Positions 1 through 6,406 of a stretch of DNA of 7,068 nt are shown one piece after another. The notes beneath the pieces are model-generated. The model did no database searches and was not told where the DNA came from. It saw nothing but the letters and a program-made list of their open reading frames with translations. The stretch covers positions 1 to 7,068 of the forward strand of contig JAAZON010000526.1 of assembly GCA_012797725.1 (NCBI GenBank). Direction: 5' to 3'. Made by a program: the position numbers and the translations under genes. Position 1 is the first letter of the stretch. The number at the start of each line of letters is the position of its first letter. Source of the stretch: SAR324 cluster bacterium. Its GTDB lineage: Bacteria; Bdellovibrionota; UBA2361; JAAZON01.

Positions 1-176
1 CGAGGCTTCGTCGCGCAAGCTCGAAGGAGTCAAATGATAAGGAGAATTTGCGTCCCGGCCTAGATTTGGAGCCGACTTATCGCTTGTGAAAATACTCTCT
101 GAATGGCGCTTCAGTTGTTTGTTGGCTTCGCTTCTCTGATATGTAAGAATAACTTGTTTTCGTAGTCGCATATTTT
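1..176. other. Leading segment without a supportable gene
   Basis: No complete gene is visible here. Two plus-strand frames are open from the window edge and could be C-terminal tails of an upstream gene. One ends at TGA 35-37 and reads ...EASSRKLEGVK. The other ends at TGA 87-89 and reads ...NLRPGLDLEPTYRL. Neither tail resembles a family I know, and they exclude each other. The first 90 bases look richer in GC than the rest of the window. Positions 90-176 would be the 5' region of the kinase gene. TTGGCT (122-127) and TAAGAA (144-149), 16 bases apart, make a poor promoter match that I do not call. Confidence 0.3.
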
Positions 177-1193
177 ATGAAGAAGAAAATTACTCTTTGT
201 GCAATTGGGGATGCAATTGTTGATTGTGTTGCCACAGTCAGCAATGAGCAACTTAAGTCGTTGGGACTGAAGAATGGATCCATGCAGCGGGTTGATACTG
301 CTTTTCAACAACGTATATTTGACGCTCTAGACACAGACACCCTACTAATGTCATCAGGAGGTGCTGCTGCCAATACTCTTGTCACCTTTTCTCGACTTGG
401 CGGGGTTGCTGCTCTTTTCTGTTCGATTGCGAAAGATTCCTATGGCGACCTTTTTGTGCAAGATCTAGAGAAAGCACAGATTCAATGCCTCTCACATACT
501 TGTGAATCAGGCGCCACGGGAACCTCTGTAATTCTTGTCACCCCTGATGCTGAACGTGCTATGTGTACTGACTTAGGCGTTGCTGGATTGCTCCCACCTT
601 CTAGCATCAACGAGCAAATAGTTAAGGACTCCGAATGGTTGTTTTTAGAAGGCTATGCATTCTGCGATCCACCTGCAATGCAACAATCTATGGAAAAGAG
701 CCTCGATATTGCAAAGAGATATGGCAACAGCGTCGCTTTTGCGTTTGGTGATGTCTGGATCGTTCGCGATTTCCGATCTCAATTTGACAAAATGATTCCT
801 CAAGTCGATCTCATCTTTGCAAATGAAGCTGAAGCTTGTGAATATACTGGCTTTAAAGATCCGATTGATGCCGCAGCTGCACTTCTTGAGAAAGTCTCTT
901 ATGTAGCTGTAACCGCTGGTTCTAAGGGCGCTTTTGTGGGCTCTCATCAAACTCTTCTGCATATACCTTCTTTCCCGTGTACCCCGGTTGACCTTACATC
1001 TGCAGGAGACACTTTTGCCGCGGCATTTCTTTTTGGACTTATACATGGAGAATCTCTTGAACACGCTGGGCTTGCCGCTTGTTACTTTGCAATGAAAGCA
1101 ATTACGCAGATGGGTGCTAGACTAAATGGAGACCCTAAGCAATATTGGGAAGAAGCAAGAACAATTCCTAATAGAACAATAAGGATCAGGTGA
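177..1193 (+). CDS. PfkB-family carbohydrate/nucleoside kinase, adenosine-kinase-like
   Basis: This is an intact 338-residue cytosolic kinase of the ribokinase/PfkB fold, the usual length for the family. Visible motifs are GDAIVD at 11-16 (N-terminal strand and substrate region), GGAAANT at 61-67 followed by the sugar-contacting segment, NEAEA at 216-220, VTAGSKGA at 245-252, and the C-terminal signature DLTSAGDTFAAAFLFG at 272-287 with the presumed catalytic base Asp278. The usual GAGD anion-hole motif reads SAGD here. The N-terminal GDAIVD and overall layout are closest to the bacterial adenosine-kinase-like subgroup. Phosphorylating adenosine or a related nucleoside or sugar would fit the nearby MTA and methionine salvage genes, but the substrate is inferred. 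The ATG at 177 is the natural start because the first strand of the fold follows at once, although no good Shine-Dalgarno precedes it. The gene converges on mtnP with 31 bases between the stops. Family confidence is high and substrate confidence is low. Confidence 0.93.
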   Translation: MKKKITLCAIGDAIVDCVATVSNEQLKSLGLKNGSMQRVDTAFQQRIFDALDTDTLLMSSGGAAANTLVTFSRLGGVAALFCSIAKDSYGDLFVQDLEKAQIQCLSHTCESGATGTSVILVTPDAERAMCTDLGVAGLLPPSSINEQIVKDSEWLFLEGYAFCDPPAMQQSMEKSLDIAKRYGNSVAFAFGDVWIVRDFRSQFDKMIPQVDLIFANEAEACEYTGFKDPIDAAAALLEKVSYVAVTAGSKGAFVGSHQTLLHIPSFPCTPVDLTSAGDTFAAAFLFGLIHGESLEHAGLAACYFAMKAITQMGARLNGDPKQYWEEARTIPNRTIRIR

Positions 1194-1224
1194 TTCCAAC
1201 ACTCTTCAATTCATTCCGTCCGAA

Positions 1225-2076
1225 TCATGACTTTGCTCTTAAGAAACTTAGAATCGCTTTTTCCTTCGAAGAAAGCTCATCCTCGGAACTAACAACTGCC
1301 CCATCAAGACTTTTTTGGCAGTTACAATTTGATGAATCATGAGACCGAGTCGCTAGAATTCGCAGGACATCCTGGACTTTTTCAATATTTTCCTTATAAA
1401 GAGCGATTATCTTATCCACACTTGCATGCTTTTCTGGATCTTCCAACCAACAATCATAATCCGTTACCACAGCTAAAGTTGTGTAGCAAATCTGGGCCTC
1501 ACGAGCGAGAAACGCTTCAGGCACATTTGTCATTCCAACAATATGGGCTCCGGAATTTCTCAGAAAGAAACTTTCTGCCCGCGTCCCAAGTCGAGGACCT
1601 TCAACACAAGCATATGTTACACCGGTATGCACTGGCAATTTTTTCTCAATACAACATTTATTAATTGCCGCTGAAAGAACCGGACAAGTGGGCTCAGCGG
1701 TTGATATATGCGCAACAATTCCATTCCCAAAGAAACTAGGTTCTCGCTTGCCTTTGGTGAAATCTATGTATTGCGAGGCAATTGCAAGATGACTAGGTTC
1801 CAGATTCTTGTCCAAACTTCCCACGGCAGAGACGCTGACTGCATGATCAACGCCTACTGTCTTTAGCGCCCAGATATTGGCTCGATAATTCACTTCTGTA
1901 GGTGTGAATTGATGTTTTTCTCCATGACGCGCCATGAAAGCTACTGGGTTAGAGCCGATTCTTCCAATCATTACCGGCGATGAAGGATTTCCAAAGGGAG
2001 TTCCCACGTTATGTGCTTCTAAACCTTCCAGCCCTTCCATTGAATAGAAACCAGATCCTCCAATTATGCCCAACAT
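1225..2076 (-). CDS. mtnP: S-methyl-5'-thioadenosine phosphorylase
   Basis: Predicted to cleave 5'-methylthioadenosine with phosphate into adenine and 5-methylthioribose-1-phosphate, the entry step of MTA salvage. The protein has 283 residues, a typical MTAP length. Motifs in order: the phosphate-binding GGSG at 6-9, ARHG at 49-52, EVNYRANIWALK at 61-72, GSL at 86-88, EGPR at 159-162, GMTNVPEA at 181-188 (ribose-binding Met), and TDYDCW at 205-210. Asp206 and Asp208 in the last motif correspond to the residues that favour 6-aminopurines, so this looks like a true MTA phosphorylase and not a methylthioinosine or guanosine/inosine phosphorylase. A CxC pair (Cys251, Cys253) in the C-terminal tail recalls the CxC motif of Sulfolobus MTAP II. 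The ATG at 2076 is supported by AGGAGG eight bases upstream. The gene is divergent from mtnA, whose product would act on this enzyme's product. The 3' end faces the kinase gene. Confidence 0.95.
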   Translation of the reverse strand: MLGIIGGSGFYSMEGLEGLEAHNVGTPFGNPSSPVMIGRIGSNPVAFMARHGEKHQFTPTEVNYRANIWALKTVGVDHAVSVSAVGSLDKNLEPSHLAIASQYIDFTKGKREPSFFGNGIVAHISTAEPTCPVLSAAINKCCIEKKLPVHTGVTYACVEGPRLGTRAESFFLRNSGAHIVGMTNVPEAFLAREAQICYTTLAVVTDYDCWLEDPEKHASVDKIIALYKENIEKVQDVLRILATRSHDSSNCNCQKSLDGAVVSSEDELSSKEKAILSFLRAKS

Positions 2077-2084
2077 ATCTTGAA

Positions 2085-2090
2085 CCTCCT
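2085..2090 (-). promoter_or_regulatory. Shine-Dalgarno site of mtnP
   Basis: A full AGGAGG (CCTCCT on the plus strand) lies eight bases before the mtnP ATG. It is the strongest ribosome-binding site in the window and fixes the start of mtnP. Confidence 0.85.
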
Positions 2091-2115
2091 AAGGCAGTTT
2101 AGTTTATGCGGAAGC

Positions 2116-2144
2116 ATCCTAATTCTCTAAGGTCCCTTTTGCAA
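2116..2144 (-). promoter_or_regulatory. Candidate sigma70-type promoter of mtnP
   Basis: On the minus strand TTGCAA (2144-2139, four of six to the -35 consensus) is followed after exactly 17 bases by TAGGAT (2121-2116, four of six to the -10 consensus). Transcription would start near 2109, giving a leader of about 33 bases that contains the AGGAGG site. Spacing and position are good but the hexamers are only fair. Confidence 0.45.
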
Positions 2145-2148
2145 GGGA
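2133..2148. promoter_or_regulatory. Dyad over the mtnP -35 element, possible operator
   Basis: The 16 bases form a six-base inverted repeat, TCCCTT and AAGGGA, around TTGC. The centre of the dyad coincides with the candidate -35 hexamer of mtnP. No T-run follows on either strand, so it is not an ordinary intrinsic terminator. A repressor binding here would block mtnP and could also influence divergent mtnA. No regulator gene is visible in the window. Confidence 0.35.
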
Positions 2149-2161
2149 GGATATGGCATGC

Positions 2162-2191
2162 TTGAGTCGTAAATTACATACCATTTATCAA
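2162..2191 (+). promoter_or_regulatory. Weak candidate promoter for mtnA and downstream genes
   Basis: TTGAGT (2162-2167) and TATCAA (2186-2191) are 18 bases apart on the plus strand in the mtnP/mtnA divergent region. The match is modest. A second possibility is a -10-like TAGGAT at 2233-2238, which would start transcription near 2245 but has no convincing -35 partner. A promoter is needed somewhere in 2150-2300 because the divergent gene order leaves mtnA no upstream co-directional gene. Confidence 0.22.
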
Positions 2192-2301
2192 ACTATGTAG
2201 CTGCGGTAGAAATTATTTGTTTTTTATTTCAGTAGGATTTATTGTCATTGTTCACTCAAGGGCTTCGATCCCACTTTTTAAATAACTACTATTTATTGAA
2301 G

Positions 2302-3411
2302 ATGAAGATAAACGGGAAACATTTTCGTACCATCTGGGTTAATCCTCATGATCCCACAATTGTACAAGCAATTGATCAACGAGATTGTCCTCACAAGTTT
2401 ATTATTGAAGATTTTAAGACCCCTGAAGACATAATTACCGCCATCAAAGACATGCATCTTCGAGGTGCTCCTTTAATAGGGGTTGCTGCAGCCTATGGCT
2501 TGTATTTGGCAGCAATAAAGGTTCAAAAGGAGAAGAAATCTCCCAACTACATTAAAGATATTGCGAATGCTTTAGCTTCATCGAGGCCTACAGCCGTAAA
2601 TTTGTTTTGGGTACTTAAACAGATGTTGGATGGACTTGAAAAGGCAAAAACCTCTAGTGAGCGTAGTCAATTAGCACTTCTGCTAGCCGAAAAGATAGCC
2701 AATGACGAGGTTGAACGATGTCGACTCATTGGTGAACATGGATTTAAAATTATTGAGGCGATTAGCAAGGCAAAGGGCAGGCAAGTAGTTAACATCCTCA
2801 CACACTGTAATGCTGGTTGGTTGGCATGCATCGATTATGGTACAGCTACAGCTCCTATATATCTTGCAGCAGAAAGGCAGATAGATGTTCATGTCTGGGT
2901 GGATGAGACTAGGCCGAGGAACCAGGGCGCTAATTTGACGGCGTGGGAGTTACAAGAGAACAATATTCCTTATACGCTGATCGTTGATAATGCAGGTGGA
3001 CATTTAATGCAACATGAAATGGTGGACTGTGTAATAGTAGGGGCAGATCGAGTTACACGATGGGGAGATGCTGCAAATAAGATTGGAACATATCTAAAGG
3101 CATTAGCAGCTTTTGATAATCATGTACCTTTTTATGTCGCAGTGCCGAGTTCTTCAATTGATTTCACACTGCAAAATGGAATTGACGAGATTACAATTGA
3201 GGAGCGTTCTGAGGATGAAGTTAAGTTTATTCACGGCCTTTCTGAAGGAGAAATAAAAAGAGTTCTTATATGCCCGGAAAAGGCTAGAGCTTTGAATGTG
3301 GGTTTTGATGTAACTCCTGCTCGTCTAATTAGTGGTCTAATAACAGAACGGGGGCTTTGTATGGCAAGCGAGGATAGTATTGCTAGACTTTTCCCGGAAT
3401 ATTTGAAATAG
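2302..3411 (+). CDS. mtnA: S-methyl-5-thioribose-1-phosphate isomerase
   Basis: Predicted cytosolic aldose-ketose isomerase converting 5-methylthioribose-1-phosphate, the product of MtnP, to 5-methylthioribulose-1-phosphate. Counting from the ATG at 2302 the protein has 369 residues. Family motifs are RGAPLIG at 54-60, THCNAG with the catalytic Cys169, TRPRNQGANLTAWEL at 203-217, GADR at 247-250 with the catalytic Asp249, NKIGTY at 259-264, and FDVTPARLISGLITERG near the C-terminus. All key residues are present. It belongs to the MtnA/eIF2B-alpha-like fold, but the Cys/Asp pair and context favour MtnA over ribose-1,5-bisphosphate isomerase. The frame stays open upstream to a TTG at 2242, which would add 20 residues with no family resemblance. 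I prefer 2302 because MtnA proteins of this subgroup begin with a segment like MKINGKHFRTIW. The AGTAGGA at 2231-2237 could instead serve the TTG starts. The gene leads an apparent operon with the aldolase 21 bases downstream. Confidence 0.93.
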   Translation: MKINGKHFRTIWVNPHDPTIVQAIDQRDCPHKFIIEDFKTPEDIITAIKDMHLRGAPLIGVAAAYGLYLAAIKVQKEKKSPNYIKDIANALASSRPTAVNLFWVLKQMLDGLEKAKTSSERSQLALLLAEKIANDEVERCRLIGEHGFKIIEAISKAKGRQVVNILTHCNAGWLACIDYGTATAPIYLAAERQIDVHVWVDETRPRNQGANLTAWELQENNIPYTLIVDNAGGHLMQHEMVDCVIVGADRVTRWGDAANKIGTYLKALAAFDNHVPFYVAVPSSSIDFTLQNGIDEITIEERSEDEVKFIHGLSEGEIKRVLICPEKARALNVGFDVTPARLISGLITERGLCMASEDSIARLFPEYLK

Positions 3412-3432
3412 AAATCTCAAGCTGAAATTGAA

Positions 3433-4116
3433 ATGGAAGGATATGTTAAATTTCGATGTGTGCGTGAAGACGCTGCTCCTTTGAAAGAAAGCGATGTTCG
3501 GGCACTAAATCATCTTCGTGCTGTACTGAGAAAGCCCGAGCTAAATCTCTTGGGGGAGACCTCTGTGACATTGGATACTATGAAAGGCCCTGAGAAAGTG
3601 GGATTTGGGAATGTATCTTGCAGAGCATCGAGAAAAGGTTCATTTATCATCAGCGGCACAAGAACCGGAGGCTACAACGTACTTCTTCCGGAGCAATATG
3701 TATTAGTTGATAGCTACGATATTGAAGCAAATACTCTATATTGCAGAGGAAGAATCGATGCATCCTCAGAATCATTAAGCCACGCTGCCATATATGAAGC
3801 CCGAAATTCTGTAAAAATTATAGCCCATATACATTCTCTTGAGCTTTGGAGAGTTTTAACAGATTCTAAACACAGAACTTCACAACAATGTCCTCCCCTT
3901 AGTGACCCAAGCGCAAAATACGGTACTCCTGAAATTGCAAAAGATATTAAACATAAATTACTGAAAGATGAAAATAATGAATATAACTTCATAATCTTGG
4001 GTGGACATGAAGAGGGTTTCATGTTTTTTCATGAAACTGCAGACGGAATACTTTTGACCATATCGAAAGTCTTTAATGAATTTCTGTCTTGGCCTATTCA
4101 ACGCTTTTGCATTTAA
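3433..4116 (+). CDS. Class II aldolase/adducin-family protein, probable sugar-phosphate aldolase or dehydratase
   Basis: The protein has 227 residues, typical of single-domain class II aldolases. Visible motifs are GFGNVSCR at 57-64 and SGTRTG at 74-79 (phosphate-binding loops), SSESLSHAAIYEA at 111-123 with the likely catalytic Glu113, AHIH at 131-134 supplying zinc ligands His132 and His134, YGTPE at 163-167, and GGHEEG at 190-195 with the likely third zinc ligand His192. The active site therefore looks complete. Lying 21 bases after mtnA, it is best placed to act on methylthioribulose-1-phosphate, either by aldol cleavage to DHAP and a methylthio-aldehyde (DHAP shunt) or by dehydration as in MtnB. 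Its N-terminal EGYVKF and its SSESLSH and GGHEEG segments recall a class II aldolase subgroup of unsettled function rather than textbook MtnB or FucA. The start ATG has no clear Shine-Dalgarno, so translational coupling to mtnA is possible. Family certain, reaction inferred. Confidence 0.88.
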   Translation: MEGYVKFRCVREDAAPLKESDVRALNHLRAVLRKPELNLLGETSVTLDTMKGPEKVGFGNVSCRASRKGSFIISGTRTGGYNVLLPEQYVLVDSYDIEANTLYCRGRIDASSESLSHAAIYEARNSVKIIAHIHSLELWRVLTDSKHRTSQQCPPLSDPSAKYGTPEIAKDIKHKLLKDENNEYNFIILGGHEEGFMFFHETADGILLTISKVFNEFLSWPIQRFCI

Positions 4117-4165
4117 ACAGCATCTCTTATAGGCTCTGTAAAATGCCTGTAAAAGAAATCGCGTC

Positions 4166-4195
4166 TTGGTGCTTCATTTCCTAGCATGTTAGGAT
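4166..4195 (+). promoter_or_regulatory. Weak candidate promoter before the cysteine synthase gene
   Basis: TTGGTG (4166-4171) and TAGGAT (4190-4195) are separated by 18 bases in the 110-base gap between the aldolase and cysteine synthase genes. The gap has no convincing terminator, so the gene may also be read through from mtnA. Confidence 0.28.
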
Positions 4196-4226
4196 TCTTG
4201 GAGAGTTAATATAACTTGGGGGCGCT

Positions 4227-5138
4227 ATGAAAGCGTTGAATATTCTAGAAACAATAGGCAATACACCTCATCTTCGCATTAACAATTTATTCCACCCAAG
4301 TTATGAAGTGTGGGTAAAACTGGAATGCGCAAATCCTGGTAATAGCATAAAAGATCGTATTGCTCTGTCCATGGTGGAGGACGCGGAAAGGAATGGAATT
4401 TTAAGAAAGGGCATGATGATTGTTGAGCCGACTTCAGGCAATACTGGGATTGGTCTTGCTATGGTTGCTGCAGTGAAGGGCTACGAGTTGATTCTGGTGA
4501 TGCCAGAATCGATGTCTATAGAAAGACGAAGGGTCATGAGGGCTTATGGAGCAAGCCTTGAACTAACGCCAAGGGAGCTAGGTATGAAAGGTGCCATTGC
4601 AAGAGCTCAGGAGTTACACAGGGAAAATCCAAACTCTTGGATTCCAATGCAGTTTGAGAATCTCTCCAATGTTGAAACCCATCGAGTAAATACGGCAATG
4701 GAGATTAAGAAAGATTTTCCTGAAGGTATTGATTTTCTCATAACAGGTGTAGGAACTGGCGGACATATAACTGGATGCGCTTTAACTCTCAAAGAATGCT
4801 TCCCAAATTTAAAAGTATTTGCAGTAGAACCAAGCAAATCTCCTGTTATTGGTGGTGGCAGCCATTCTCCCCACAAGATCCAAGGAATCGGTGCTGGCTT
4901 CATACCCACCGTGCTAGATACCTCACTGCTTGATGGGGTAATACATGTTGAAGAGGAAGAAGCTTTCAGTTTTGCCCTAAAAGCAGCTAGAAAGGAAGGT
5001 TTGTTCTGCGGAATCTCATCAGGCGCCACTCTTGCAGCAATTTCAAAAAAAATTAGTGAAATTTCTTCTGGGAGCAGAATACTTGGATTCTGCTATGATA
5101 CAGGTGAGCGTTATCTTTCTGTTGATTCTTTATTTTGA
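4227..5138 (+). CDS. Cysteine synthase family PLP enzyme (O-acetylserine sulfhydrylase-like)
   Basis: Fold-type II PLP enzyme of the cysteine synthase/cystathionine beta-synthase family, 303 residues, close to the standard CysK/CysM length with no CBS extension. Features in order: TIGNTP at 9-14, NPGNSIKDR at 36-44 with the PLP-binding Lys42, PTSGNTG at 68-74 (substrate loop), QFENLSN at 142-148, GVGTGG at 174-179 (PLP phosphate cradle), QGIGAGFIP at 219-227, SSGAT at 264-268 with the Ser that contacts the pyridine nitrogen, and YDTGERYLS at 290-298. All point to an active beta-replacement enzyme making cysteine from an activated serine and a sulfur nucleophile. Next to MTA salvage genes it might use methanethiol or homocysteine in place of sulfide, but nothing in the sequence decides that. 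The ATG at 4227 is preceded by a G-rich TGGGGG. It converges on the aminotransferase with one base between the stops. Confidence 0.93.
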   Translation: MKALNILETIGNTPHLRINNLFHPSYEVWVKLECANPGNSIKDRIALSMVEDAERNGILRKGMMIVEPTSGNTGIGLAMVAAVKGYELILVMPESMSIERRRVMRAYGASLELTPRELGMKGAIARAQELHRENPNSWIPMQFENLSNVETHRVNTAMEIKKDFPEGIDFLITGVGTGGHITGCALTLKECFPNLKVFAVEPSKSPVIGGGSHSPHKIQGIGAGFIPTVLDTSLLDGVIHVEEEEAFSFALKAARKEGLFCGISSGATLAAISKKISEISSGSRILGFCYDTGERYLSVDSLF

Positions 5139-5139
5139 A

Positions 5140-6285
5140 TTACCGAAAATGCTTCTTAATAATTGAAAGACCTTCTCTTAATATTTCAAGGCTCGGCACA
5201 CATGAGATCATAATATGAGCCCTCTCATTGGCGCCATAGAAATAGCCTGGATGCACAAAGGCTCCCTCCTTGATTAGCTCAATCACCAAATTCTCTTCAT
5301 CATAATCAGCGTCGAGAGATGCAAAGACAAAGGCTCCTCCTTTGCTTTTTACGACTTCAAAGAAAGGAATCCTTCTTAGTTCTTCTTCCACGAAGAAAAC
5401 CTTTTCCCGTATTGATTTAATCATTTCATTGGAAAATTCCATTCCTTGGGCAAGAATTGAAGGAAGCATGCTTTGGGTTATTGAATTAGCGCTAAGATAA
5501 CAATCATTTAGTATTTCTAAACGATTCAAATAGGCTTTCGATGCATTATCGTTGAGAGCAATCCATGCAAGTTTCAGATCAGGCAGAGCAAACATTTTTG
5601 AGATCCCATTAAGACAGAAAACAGGGATTTCTCCATAAAGTCGCCCAAGAACTGGTGCTGGCTTAGTATCTACGAAATGACAAAAGACCTCATCACAAAT
5701 CAGTGGCAATTTCAATTTATTGAGTAAATCGTTAGCTCCTTCAATCACCATCCCAGTAGGATTATGCGGCGAGATTAAGAGAACTCCTCGTGTTCTTTCA
5801 TCAACTTGAGCACATAGATCTTCATAATCAATTTCCCACTGCTTCGTTCTTTTCATCTTATACGGTTTCAATTCCACATGAGAAGCTTGAGCAAGAAGAT
5901 CGAAAAGCGGATAACTCAACTCCGGTGCTAAAAAATTATCTCCCGGATCAGCAAGAAGTGTGAATAACAAATTGTAGGATTCCGAAGTACTAGATGTAAT
6001 CAGAACAGAATCAGCCGTAATGTTATAGTCTCGATATTTCCGATAATACTCGACAAGGGCTTCTCTTGCGCTAAAAAGTCCCTTTGGATCGGGATCGTAA
6101 AAACGATTAGACAAAAATGCCTCTACGCCTCTTTTCAAGATCTCAGATGGGAAAATATATCCGTATTTGGTTAGATTGCTGCAAGTTAAGTCAAGAAGCG
6201 GTAACTTCGTTTTTGACGCAGCCTCTTTTGCTGTTTCTATCTCATTGGGTTTGATCAAACTATCTGATAGGAAGCCTTTATTCAT
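5140..6285 (-). CDS. Fold-type I PLP aminotransferase, class I/II
   Basis: A 381-residue aspartate-aminotransferase-fold PLP enzyme, full length for class I/II. Visible elements are STSESYN at 99-105 (phosphate and ring contacts), SPHNPTG at 172-178 with the ring-contacting Asn175, CDEVF at 197-201 with Asp198 for the pyridine nitrogen, and GISKMFALPDLKLAW at 227-241 with the Schiff-base Lys230. The C-terminal segment that usually carries the substrate-carboxylate Arg in an R-[IL]-S pattern reads HIMIS at 357-361, so Met stands where Arg is expected. The adjacent HPGYFY at 345-350 suggests a subgroup that lacks this Arg. In methionine salvage the last step is transamination of 4-methylthio-2-oxobutyrate, so this is one possible role; a general amino acid aminotransferase or C-S lyase is also possible. 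The ATG at 6285 lacks a clear Shine-Dalgarno. It is transcribed toward the cysteine synthase gene and is not in its operon. Confidence 0.9.
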   Translation of the reverse strand: MNKGFLSDSLIKPNEIETAKEAASKTKLPLLDLTCSNLTKYGYIFPSEILKRGVEAFLSNRFYDPDPKGLFSAREALVEYYRKYRDYNITADSVLITSSTSESYNLLFTLLADPGDNFLAPELSYPLFDLLAQASHVELKPYKMKRTKQWEIDYEDLCAQVDERTRGVLLISPHNPTGMVIEGANDLLNKLKLPLICDEVFCHFVDTKPAPVLGRLYGEIPVFCLNGISKMFALPDLKLAWIALNDNASKAYLNRLEILNDCYLSANSITQSMLPSILAQGMEFSNEMIKSIREKVFFVEEELRRIPFFEVVKSKGGAFVFASLDADYDEENLVIELIKEGAFVHPGYFYGANERAHIMISCVPSLEILREGLSIIKKHFR

Positions 6286-6304
6286 AGAACTCTAATAATA
6301 TCAC

Positions 6305-6316
6305 GAATGTTCATTC
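6305..6316. repeat. Short dyad upstream of the aminotransferase gene
   Basis: GAATG and CATTC flank a two-base TT, giving a five-base inverted repeat just downstream of the candidate aminotransferase promoter, about 20-31 bases before the start codon. It could be a small operator, but a dyad of this size is common by chance. Confidence 0.2.
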
Positions 6317-6333
6317 TGTTTTCTTATTTACAA

Positions 6334-6363
6334 GATATAGGAAACGAAATAATTTTTAGTTAA
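6334..6363 (-). promoter_or_regulatory. Weak candidate promoter of the aminotransferase gene
   Basis: On the minus strand TTAACT (6363-6358) and TATATC (6339-6334) are separated by 18 bases in an AT-rich stretch, which would give a leader of about 40 bases. Each hexamer matches the sigma70 consensus at four of six positions. Confidence 0.28.
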
Positions 6364-6391
6364 CTTTTTCCTTCAAGTTTACAAGCGCTTT

Positions 6392-6400
6392 TGCTACAAT
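6392..6400 (+). promoter_or_regulatory. Extended -10 promoter candidate for the structured RNA
   Basis: TGCTACAAT is an extended -10 element (TG, one base, then TACAAT, five of six to consensus). TTCAAG at 6372-6377 lies 17 bases upstream as a poor -35, which an extended -10 can tolerate. Transcription would begin near 6407, just before the 5' arm of the long inverted repeat. Confidence 0.42.
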
Positions 6401-6406
6401 AACAGA

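Noticed and set aside
1..31. Hairpin CTTCG/CGAAG at 6-10 and 22-26 as the terminator of an upstream gene
   Set aside because: The stem is only five pairs with an 11-base loop and no T-run follows.
1329..1664. A 111-codon plus-strand frame opposite mtnP
   Set aside because: It lies wholly antisense to mtnP, whose motifs are complete. The translation shows no domain.
2133..2148. Intrinsic terminator at the TCCCTT/AAGGGA dyad
   Set aside because: No T-run follows on either strand, and the site lies upstream of both flanking genes and not at a gene end.
2077..2301. SAM riboswitch before mtnA or mtnP
   Set aside because: I could not find the conserved core or pseudoknot of a known SAM riboswitch in either direction.
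4117..4165. Terminator after the aldolase gene
   Set aside because: Only a four- to five-pair stem (AGGC/GCCT region, about 4130-4150) can be drawn and no T-run follows.
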